Shown one piece after another: positions 1-7,744 of a stretch of 64,000 bases of DNA. The notes below the pieces were generated by a model. That model did no database searches, was not told the origin of the DNA, and saw nothing but the letters and a program-made list of their open reading frames with translations. How positions within the stretch are numbered: position 1 is the first letter of the stretch; the number at the start of each line of letters is the position of its first letter. The stretch is from Archaeoglobaceae archaeon. GTDB lineage: Archaea; Halobacteriota; Archaeoglobi; Archaeoglobales; Archaeoglobaceae. Location of the stretch: contig JANXDX010000019.1 in NCBI GenBank assembly GCA_025058735.1, positions 1 through 64,000 on the forward strand, given 5' to 3'. The position numbers were made by a program, and so were the translations under genes.

Positions 1-875
1 GCATCTTGTGGACTTAGATTTTTAATGTATTGAAGATAAAGGCTCATCAGAAATGTGACGGCAAAAGTTGCAGAGTAGTTAAGAAGTGCTGCTATATTGG
101 ACATTGCAAAAACAGTGTTTTTACGGAACATTTTCACATCAAGCACAGGATCTTTCGTTCTGCTTTCAACGATTGCGAATATTATTATAGCTAAGAGTCC
201 AGTAAAAACGAGTAAAAAGCCAAGAGTTTCCGGAAGATTGGAAAAGCCAAAGATGAGTATGAATAGAGATATTGCATACATTGCAGAGCCAAATAAGTCA
301 AAACTCTCTCCTTTCGCTTCTGCCCATTCCTGTTTGACTTTTAAAATTGCGAAGATCGCAATGAAAGCTATGAGTAGGGGAAAGAGGAAAAGGGCTCTCC
401 AACCAAAGTGCTGAGTTATAAAGCCACCAAGAATTGGTCCCGAGGATAAACCAACGTAAACTGCAGAAGTATTTATTCCAATAACCTTCCCCCTTTCTTG
501 AGGAGGATAAGCTGATGTGAGCATTGCAACTCCTGTGCTTGCGATCATTGCAGAGCCAAGACCTTGGAGAAATCTGAAAAAGACTAATAAATCTCCTGAA
601 AATGCAAAGGCACAAAGCATAGATGAGACTGTAAATATGAGGAGACCGAGGATGAAAAGATTCCTCCTACCTTTTATATCCCCAAGCCTTCCCATTGGAA
701 CGAGAAACATCGCAGTCGAGAGCAAGAAAGCTGTAGTAATCCAAGCTAAAAAGATTGCGTCCAAAGCAAATTCTTTTTCGATGCTTGGTAATGCAAGATT
801 CACAGCAGAGCCCATAAAAGGTGTTAAGAAAGATGCAATTGTTGATGCGATGAGCACGAGCTTTTTCTGATCCAT
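1..875 (-). CDS. MFS transporter, DHA2/EmrB-type drug efflux permease (3' end outside window)
   Basis: Manual minus-strand translation from the ATG at 875: MDQKKLVLIASTIASFLTPFMGSAVNLALPSIEKEFALDAIFLAWITTAFLLSTAMFLVPMGRLGDIKGRRNLFILG..., with typical MFS motif A (GRLGDIKGRR). Open to the window edge, so missing from the ORF track. Confidence 0.88.
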   Translation of the reverse strand, partial: MDQKKLVLIASTIASFLTPFMGSAVNLALPSIEKEFALDAIFLAWITTAFLLSTAMFLVPMGRLGDIKGRRNLFILGLLIFTVSSMLCAFAFSGDLLVFFRFLQGLGSAMIASTGVAMLTSAYPPQERGKVIGINTSAVYVGLSSGPILGGFITQHFGWRALFLFPLLIAFIAIFAILKVKQEWAEAKGESFDLFGSAMYAISLFILIFGFSNLPETLGFLLVFTGLLAIIIFAIVESRTKDPVLDVKMFRKNTVFAMSNIAALLNYSATFAVTFLMSLYLQYIKNLSPQD

Positions 876-1080
876 AGGCGTGATCGTAAAATTTATTTAA
901 ATACTTTTTTAAATTTATGCTCAGGAAAGTTCTTACTTTCTCAAACAATTCACTTCGTTGCAAAATTTCGCTGGTATAACTTCCACAGAGGAAGAATTGG
1001 AATCTCCCAAAGTTCCTATTTTATCTTCTTTAAAAATATTCTATATGCAAGCAATTAATAAAATACTTATATAGTGTAGT

Positions 1081-1820
1081 GTTTATCAAAGACCGGTAAG
1101 AGCATGGCAATGCTGTTAGTTTTTGAATTGGATTGTAAATCTTGAGAGATCTATAAATGAAAAAAAGCTTTTTTAGGTAAAAAAGTTTACAATAAAAGTG
1201 GTAGCTTTAAATTCAAAATTCTAAGCTATTTCGCCGAAACGCCTTATACAACTTTAGCTTAGTACAAGACTTATGAGGAGGGAACTACTTCGCCCCTGCA
1301 ATCGATCTCTTCAAAGGATGAGAAGAAATTAGCTCCTTTTGTCGAATTGAAATAAAAAGCAAAACTGGTTTTCAGAGCACTACAGAGTTTTAGTTGAAGT
1401 TATGGATAAAATAAGAGAGATGAGACAAGTTAAGTTTAGAATAAGGTGAAAAATGAGTTGAGTTATTTGGGCAGAGCAGTGGAGAAGAATTTGGTAGAGT
1501 ACATGTTGGAGGGAAGGGAAATGCAATAGTAATTGACCAAACTATGAACGACCGTTTCTTCTGCATAAGACAAATACTGACGACTTACCATCATTACCTT
1601 TATTGCAACCAAAATATGGATATGAAAAACTTAGCACAAAAAATACGCAATCCTCTTAATTCTCTTCTTTTCTCTCTTTTTAGCTTTTAAGATGATCAGA
1701 GAGATCTCATTGGAGTACCATTAGCTTTAATCATCATTCTTCTTGGATTTCTACTGCTTTTTCACAGAAAAATTTTTGGTGAAGAGTATGAGTTATATTT
1801 TGCTAAACTTTTCTGAAGCA
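1081..1820 (+). pseudogene. possible decayed coding region(s), family unknown
   Basis: About 1.2 kb gap with short protein-like stretches broken by stops/frameshifts, e.g. KKVYNKSGSFKFKILSYFAETPYTTLA*, NWFSEHYRVLVEVMDKIREMRQVKFRIR*, and a hydrophobic stretch LIGVPLALIIILLGFLLLFHRK. Confidence 0.25.
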
Positions 1821-2111
1821 AACTTTTACAGAAGATATTCAAGGCTAAAACAAGCTAATCTCGGTTTATAGCAATTCTTTTTCTTTTTGCAAGAAGTGTA
1901 AAAATAAAGGTAAAAGAACTCATCTGATAGTTAACTTAATCTTCTCAGTCTAATACGCTTTAAGTAAAGTTTAAAATTTTGATATGAAAATTGACGATAC
2001 TATAAGATGACTTTATGCAAAAAATTGGACTAAAAATTGCTTATTTTCACATCTAACCAGTATTTTCTCAAACGTCAAATTCTTATGTTTCTAACAAAAA
2101 TAACATATTAC

Positions 2112-2690
2112 TTAGGAAAAAAGCTTCTTTGCTATCTCAGCAACTCTTTTTCCGAGTATTTTTGCAACTTCCAAATCTATATCCTTTGGCTCTCCCGTTG
2201 ATGTTGCTCCGTAATAACTTCCAGCCTTAAAAAGCTCTTTCACTGGTGGAATGCCGACTACGATCATTCCGTGCCCAAGAAGTGGTAAAAGCATCGAGAG
2301 CAAAGTAGCTTCTTTACCACCATGCGGCATCTCATTTGAAGTGAAAACCGCTCCAATTTTTCCCTCCAATTTTCTCTCCATCCAAAGCCTTCCAGTCATG
2401 TCGATGAACTGCTTCATCTGTGCAGACATCACTCCAAACCTTGTAGGAGCGCCAAAGATTATGGCATCGTAATTTGCAAGTTCTTCAGGCTTCGCAATTT
2501 CAAATTTCTCAAGCTCATCTTTAACTTTCAAATAGTTTGCATTTCTCTCAAGAATCTCTTTCGGAACCGTCTCTGGGACTCTTTTTATCTTTACTTCTAC
2601 TCCTACTTCTTTCGCACCATCAGCAATTGCTTTGGCGAGTTTCATCACGTTTCCAGTTATAGAATGGAATACGACAAGAACTTTTACCAT
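2112..2690 (-). CDS. wrbA: NAD(P)H:quinone oxidoreductase, WrbA-type flavodoxin-like protein
   Basis: VKVLVVFHSITGNVMKLAKAIADGAKE...GAPTRFGVMSAQMKQFID...MPHGGKEATLLSMLLPLLGHGMIVVGIP is typical of WrbA. Confidence 0.85.
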   Translation of the reverse strand: MVKVLVVFHSITGNVMKLAKAIADGAKEVGVEVKIKRVPETVPKEILERNANYLKVKDELEKFEIAKPEELANYDAIIFGAPTRFGVMSAQMKQFIDMTGRLWMERKLEGKIGAVFTSNEMPHGGKEATLLSMLLPLLGHGMIVVGIPPVKELFKAGSYYGATSTGEPKDIDLEVAKILGKRVAEIAKKLFS

Positions 2691-3208
2691 TTTTTCACCT
2701 CTTTTAATTCGTATCTGACGATGAATCCATCGTCGATTTCTCTGTAATTAACTACTTTAGCATTTGCTTCAACCGCCAGATCTTCGAAGTAGTCAAAAAC
2801 TCCACAACTCACGCAAAATGGTCCAGACATTTTTACAACTGCACTTTCATCGCTAATTTCCACTATTTCTGCTTTTGCTTCAGGAGAGCGATATTTGTTG
2901 AACTTATCTACAGCTTCCTTAAAAAAAAGCTTTTTTGTGAACTCAACTTCTCTCTCGAAACCATGTTTTTCGATCCACTTTTTGATATAGGGGCAAGAGA
3001 TCCTTATCTTCTCAAATTTCTTCGCAAACTCAAGCGCATTTTTAACTATTATAGAAGCGTAACCTTTTCCCTCTTCACCTTTCTCAACATGAGTTGATAC
3101 AAGCTCTATTTCCTTCTCCCTTGCAACGAAATCTACACGAGAGAGCTTTTTACTATTTTCATACAATACAAAAGAACCTTCTATCATCGTTTCCATAGAA
3201 AAAGTCAT
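2684..3208 (-). CDS. GNAT-like acetyltransferase domain fused to an uncharacterised Cys-containing C-terminal domain
   Basis: N-terminal GNAT_like pattern (VSTHVEKGEEGKGYASIIVKNALEFAKK...CPYIKKWIEKHGFE); C-terminal extension with GPFCVSCGVFDYFEDL. Overlaps wrbA start. Confidence 0.65.
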   Translation of the reverse strand: MTFSMETMIEGSFVLYENSKKLSRVDFVAREKEIELVSTHVEKGEEGKGYASIIVKNALEFAKKFEKIRISCPYIKKWIEKHGFEREVEFTKKLFFKEAVDKFNKYRSPEAKAEIVEISDESAVVKMSGPFCVSCGVFDYFEDLAVEANAKVVNYREIDDGFIVRYELKEVKKW

Positions 3209-3928
3209 CTGCTAAGATTAAAATTCTTTGCAGTTTTTACAAAAAATGTGAAAAAGATTTTTATTTCGATTAAGATATTTTCAGTTAACTTTAAACTACA
3301 GTCAAAGAATCTGGTGACGTGAACGAAGATCTTTCTGGTTTCTGAGTCTATTGAACCGATAATTGTGAACTTCTGTATAGAATAGAAGTCTTAGCAGATG
3401 AAATGCAAGTGTAACTAAAAATTGCATAGCAATTGAAATTCGTCAAACAATAAGACTGATCGTTTTGATATGCAAAGTGACTGAAAAGCTCTGGAGCTGT
3501 GAGGAGATCGGCTGGAAAGTTAAGAACTGTAAAATACAGCTGTTTAAGACTAAACGGCTAATTGAAGAAATTAGATTCACAATTCTTAAGCCAAAAGTAG
3601 ATCCGTGAACCCAGAAGTGAATTGAGTTGTGAACAAGTTGTGTTTATCAAAATAGTTTAATTTTTATATTTAGTCAAACGATCAATCTCATAAACCTAAC
3701 TCTGAGCTGATTGACAATTCTAACACCTTTGAACTTTATTTCACTACCTTTAAGTTTTTAGCTCTTCTAGATTCTTTAATGCTAAAAGTCTTCTAACAGT
3801 TTCTTTGCTCGTATAAGCGATCAATGATAGATTCGTAACTTCGCCCTTTAAGAGTCCCTTTTGTTCTCTGCAACAACACCAGCTTTGAGCCACTTTTCTT
3901 CATCATCATTCAATTCATCTTCTCGTTT

Positions 3929-4138
3929 TTAATCTTTATATCTTTGCACAGCGAGCAAGAATAAAAGCTCTTCCCCATCACCTGTTGCAAGTATCAAAAT
4001 TTTGAATGCATCAAAAGAAGTTACGGCACAATCGTTATTCATATCTGCTGTAAAATTCGGCTGAACCTTACCAACAGTCATCTTCAAAGCAATCAATGCA
4101 TCTACACTTGCAATCTTACCACCTGAATTACAATCTCC
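3929..4138 (-). pseudogene. dockerin type I domain relic
   Basis: Minus-strand frame immediately after a TGA: GDCNSGGKIASVDALIALKMTVGKVQPNFTADMNNDCAVTSFDAFKILILATGDGEELLFLLAVQRYKD*. Two F/EF-hand-like dockerin repeats (GDCNSGGKIASVDALIALK / ADMNNDCAVTSFDAFKIL), no usable start. Confidence 0.7.
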
Positions 4139-4311
4139 TCATTGCACTAAAGATTGAAATTAATAAAAAAGTCTGCAGCAGATAAGAAGATACAGACCAT
4201 TAAGTTATTGGATTTTAGTAATCAAAATGCATAGTTTTTTACAAAACTGCAGTAAAGACAGTGTTCATCACATGTACGAGAGTATGTATTGTAAATATAA
4301 AAAATAATATT

Positions 4312-4584
4312 TTAAAATTTATTTATTTTTTTCGATAAAATCAATCCTCTTAAAATTAAAAACCATCCAGCGATCACAAGAAGGGTTCCGAAAACAACAA
4401 CTTTTAAAGCTAGATCTTTACTTTTCAGAGAAAGAAATATTCCAGAGGATATCACCATGTAACCGATAGTTTTTATTGCTATACCGGAAAGAACTCTAAG
4501 TTTGAGAAGCATGATAATTATTTCTTTCCTTTTCACAACAGAGCTAGTTTTCAGAAAATTTAAGCGATCAGTTTTAAAATTCAT
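4312..4584 (-). CDS. small membrane protein, two predicted TM segments (start may be internal)
   Basis: ORF with hydrophobic segments GIAIKTIGYMVISSGIFL and LALKVVVFGTLLVIAGWFLIL. Confidence 0.45.
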   Translation of the reverse strand: MNFKTDRLNFLKTSSVVKRKEIIIMLLKLRVLSGIAIKTIGYMVISSGIFLSLKSKDLALKVVVFGTLLVIAGWFLILRGLILSKKINKF

Positions 4585-4661
4585 ACAAAAATATAAAATT
4601 ATTTTTAATTATACTTTATTCAAATGAAAAATAAAAAATAAATGTTTGAAAAGATCAGATC

Positions 4662-5438
4662 ATGCGAATCTACATACTTTCAGACAACAAAATTGTAAGC
4701 CCAAGGCCGAGAGGTTTGAAAGCTGAGTGGGGTCTTTCAATATACTTGGACTTAGATGAGCCGATCCTTTTAGATTGTTCACAAAGCGATTCTGCTTTTA
4801 ACAACATGAAAGTTTTGAAGCTGAAAGAACCAAAGAAGATCGTTTTAAGCCATGGACACTACGATCATACAGGCGGTCTGAAGAACTTTCTAGGAAAGGG
4901 AGTTCAAATCTATGCTCACTCAAATGCCTTCTTTCCGAGAACTTTTAAAGGTGAAGAAGTCGGAATACCTTACAGCAAGGAGGAAATTGAAAATTTTTCT
5001 AAAATAAACGTAATTTCTGAACCTTTTAAAATTCAGAAGAATGTATGGATACTTGGAGAAATACCTAGAACGCATGAAGAAGCTTTACTTGAAGATTCTT
5101 TTATGATGGGAAAGCCAGATCGAATTCTGGACGATACTTCGATAGTAGTAAAGACAGAAAAAGGTCTAGTTTTAGTCTTAGGCTGCTGCCATTCTGGATT
5201 TAGAAACACAGTAAAATACGCTGAAGAGGTTCTGAACGATGAAGTCAGATTTATAGTTGGAGGAACACATCTGATAGCCTTTAAAGATCTGAGAGAGATT
5301 TTGGAGTGGATAGAAAAGAAGGAGTTTGAATTGGTTGCACCTTGTCACTGCACTGGAATGTTGAACGAATTCTTACTCAAACAAAGACTTGGAGAAAATT
5401 GCTTGATCGTTGGTAGTGGAAGTAAGATAGAAATATAG
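4662..5438 (+). CDS. MBL-fold metallohydrolase
   Basis: HGHYDHTGGL metallo-beta-lactamase motif; GCCHSG, GGTHL and CHCTG further ligand-type motifs; related to the 7,8-dihydropterin-6-methyl-4-(ribofuranosyl)-aminobenzene phosphate synthase-like group. Confidence 0.85.
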   Translation: MRIYILSDNKIVSPRPRGLKAEWGLSIYLDLDEPILLDCSQSDSAFNNMKVLKLKEPKKIVLSHGHYDHTGGLKNFLGKGVQIYAHSNAFFPRTFKGEEVGIPYSKEEIENFSKINVISEPFKIQKNVWILGEIPRTHEEALLEDSFMMGKPDRILDDTSIVVKTEKGLVLVLGCCHSGFRNTVKYAEEVLNDEVRFIVGGTHLIAFKDLREILEWIEKKEFELVAPCHCTGMLNEFLLKQRLGENCLIVGSGSKIEI

Positions 5439-5440
5439 AA

Positions 5441-5512
5441 GCCACGGCCGGGGATTGAACCCGGGACCTTTGCCTTACCAAGGCAACGCTCTCCCAGCTG
5501 AGCCACCGTGGC
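5441..5512 (-). tRNA. tRNA-Thr (anticodon GGT)
   Basis: 72-nt cloverleaf on minus strand: GCCACGG TG GCTC AGCTGGGA GAGC G TTGCC TTGGTAA GGCAA AGGTC CCGGG TTCAATC CCCGG CCGTGGC. Acceptor, D, anticodon and T stems all pair; anticodon loop TT-GGT-AA. Confidence 0.96.
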
Positions 5513-5671
5513 TCAATTGGTTTTAGTATTTAGAAATATATCACTTTCGTTTAAAAATTTAATAAATATATATATAAATAAGCAATAAAATAAGCGCTTG
5601 AGATTTAATTTAATCATCAATTATGCGAAAAGTTTATATGCAATGATAAATAGTTTAATTTAGGTGATGAT

Positions 5672-5977
5672 GTGGATTTGAAGAATGTACTAACAGTAGC
5701 TCTAAAGTTCGATAGGAAAAATTACAGGTTTGAGGAAGACGGATGTATCTTCATCGTTGAAGGTAAAAAACATTTCAAAGTAAAGTTTAACGAAAGAAAT
5801 TTTGACATAGAAGTACTTTTAGATGAGACTTGTAGAAAAATGGAGTGCAAAGATTTAAGTTCATTGGTAAAAATCGGTGTCGTCAGTTTAAACGCTCTGA
5901 TGGCCGCAGCTTATCTTATCCACGGCTATGATGCGGCGTTGAAAGTTAAGAGAAACAGTAAAATTGTAACAGCTTAA
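5672..5977 (+). CDS. hypothetical protein (GTG start)
   Basis: 101-aa ORF preceded by GGTGATG-like RBS; no recognised family. Confidence 0.6.
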   Translation: MDLKNVLTVALKFDRKNYRFEEDGCIFIVEGKKHFKVKFNERNFDIEVLLDETCRKMECKDLSSLVKIGVVSLNALMAAAYLIHGYDAALKVKRNSKIVTA

Positions 5978-5978
5978 A

Positions 5979-6686
5979 CTAAACAAAAATTTCTCCAAAC
6001 TCTTTAAACTCCTTATACTTTTCAACTATTGTTTTTCCATCAACAAAGGGAATATCGTTTTCTTCAGCATATTTTATTGCCTTCTCCTTTGATAGAGCTC
6101 TTCCAGTTTCAGAATCAAGCATCTCACATATAGCTACTGCAGGAGCTATTCCAACGATTTCAGCCAAAGCTATGCTTAGCTCTGTTTGTCCAACTCTTTC
6201 ATAAACTAAGTTATCTGCTGCCCTAAGTAAAGCTACGTGTCCTGGACTCCTAAACTCACTACCGAAATCGAAATAACCGTTCAACATTACAGCGTCTACA
6301 GCTTCTCCTATTCTTTTTATAGTCAAAGCTCTATCTCTGTCAGTTATTCCAGTGAAGGTTTTTCTATGGTTAACCCATATAGAAAAAGAGCTTCTTGAAT
6401 CGTACTTTACATCGTTCGCTTGAGAAACTGTTTTCAAAGATGGAATTTTTTCACTTGCAACTCTTAAGATGTCGTGCATAAATGGTAAGCCCAGCTTTTT
6501 CGCAGCTATTGGATGGATCGCTACACATATCAATCCACCACCTTCAATTCTCATCTTAGCTATATCCTTTGGTTTTACGTGAATTGCTGGAATTGCAAAA
6601 TCTGTCTCTCCTTCTCTTTCATCGAAGTCGTATATCAAAATAAAATCTCCCTTTCTAAACCTCAAAAGTGCATCTTCAATGCTCAT
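5979..6686 (-). CDS. ribB: 3,4-dihydroxy-2-butanone-4-phosphate synthase
   Basis: DFDEREGETDFAIPA, ITDRDRALTIKRI, FGSEFRSPGHVALLRA motifs; adjacent riboflavin kinase. Confidence 0.93.
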   Translation of the reverse strand: MSIEDALLRFRKGDFILIYDFDEREGETDFAIPAIHVKPKDIAKMRIEGGGLICVAIHPIAAKKLGLPFMHDILRVASEKIPSLKTVSQANDVKYDSRSSFSIWVNHRKTFTGITDRDRALTIKRIGEAVDAVMLNGYFDFGSEFRSPGHVALLRAADNLVYERVGQTELSIALAEIVGIAPAVAICEMLDSETGRALSKEKAIKYAEENDIPFVDGKTIVEKYKEFKEFGEIFV

Positions 6687-7330
6687 AAGAACACCTCCAG
6701 TTCAACTATATCTCCATCTTTTAAATTTAAGACGTCTCTTAACTTGTAAGCAGAGATAACTTCGACTACATCCGAAGGATAGTGCGTTCTTTTTGGAATA
6801 ACTACTGCACAGTCTATGTTCCTAATTTTACATTTAAAAACCTTGACATCTCCAAAACTTCTTTCAGCAGTTTTAAATCCCTCTACAATTATGCTTTCTC
6901 CCTCATCAAGCTTTTTTTTCAAAAGCATATGTTCCTTCAAAACTTTCAAGTTTAAAGTTCCCGGATAAGGATCAAAGCCCAACTTTTCTATAAACTGCTT
7001 TCTATAACCTTCAAGTGAAACGTAGTATCTTCCTTCTCCAAATCCGCTGAAAACTTTTCCGCAAAGCTTTACACTGCTGAAATCTTCAAAAATTTTTTTA
7101 TAATCGAGGTATTCTTTGTACAGAATTTGAACACCTTTTTCAGTTACAACTACGAACTGTCCATCTTTTGTCAAAATTCTCTCAATTAGTCCTTTTTCTT
7201 CCAATTCTTTAAGTTTTCTAGCTGCAGTTTGAAAACTTTGATTTATTTTTTCTGCAAGTTCCTTTGCAGAGATTTTTACTGCCTTCTTTGTAGCGTTCAT
7301 CATTGCCAAAACTTTCAGTACTTCTAGCAT
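6683..7330 (-). CDS. ribK: CTP-dependent archaeal riboflavin kinase with N-terminal winged HTH (RbkR-like)
   Basis: N-terminal wHTH (KISAKELAEKINQSFQTAARKLKELEEKGLIER) followed by the archaeal kinase domain (GKVFSGFGEGRYYVSLEGYRKQFIEKLGFDPYPGTLNLK...VVIPKRTHYPSDVVEVISAYKLRD). Overlaps ribB start. Confidence 0.92.
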   Translation of the reverse strand: MLEVLKVLAMMNATKKAVKISAKELAEKINQSFQTAARKLKELEEKGLIERILTKDGQFVVVTEKGVQILYKEYLDYKKIFEDFSSVKLCGKVFSGFGEGRYYVSLEGYRKQFIEKLGFDPYPGTLNLKVLKEHMLLKKKLDEGESIIVEGFKTAERSFGDVKVFKCKIRNIDCAVVIPKRTHYPSDVVEVISAYKLRDVLNLKDGDIVELEVFL

Positions 7331-7338
7331 CTCAATGT

Positions 7339-7352
7339 TGAGAAGCTTCTCA
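7339..7352. promoter_or_regulatory. perfect 14-bp palindrome TGAGAAGCTTCTCA in the ribK promoter/leader
   Basis: Lies between an AT-rich TATA-like element (TTATATT, minus strand) and the ribK ATG at 7330. Confidence 0.55.
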
Positions 7353-7401
7353 GAATATAAGAATATCGAAATTTAGATAAGCTAAAGTTGCTACTGTCCA
7401 T

Positions 7402-7671
7402 ATGAAATTTAAAGTCGTAAGGATTGAGATGAAAGAAGAAAGTGAAGTAACTATATTTTTGAAAAAAGTCGGTTCAAAAGTTTCCACGATCCCTCAACCA
7501 GATATAAGAAATCCTTTAAGTTTTATAGAGTTTGGGATAAAGTTGAGTGAGGAGGCTGTTAAAAAGTTTGAAAGTTACGACGCTATAATAACTATGAACT
7601 TTGAAGATTACGCCGCAAAAGATTTAAAAGTTGGAGACGTTGTTGAAGTGGAAATAAAAATTTCTGAATAA
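7402..7671 (+). CDS. conserved hypothetical protein
   Basis: 89-aa ORF with coding-like composition, divergent from ribK. Confidence 0.6.
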   Translation: MKFKVVRIEMKEESEVTIFLKKVGSKVSTIPQPDIRNPLSFIEFGIKLSEEAVKKFESYDAIITMNFEDYAAKDLKVGDVVEVEIKISE

Positions 7672-7744
7672 AATAAATAATTAATATTTTATTATATTAT
7701 ATTTTTATCTTTTTAATTAAAGATTTAAATCCCTTAAACTTCCA

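Noticed and set aside
97-963. ORFs 97..414 (+), 298..615 (-), 517..870 (+), 667..963 (-)
   Set aside because: Antisense or out-of-frame shadows of the MFS transporter gene that runs off the left edge.
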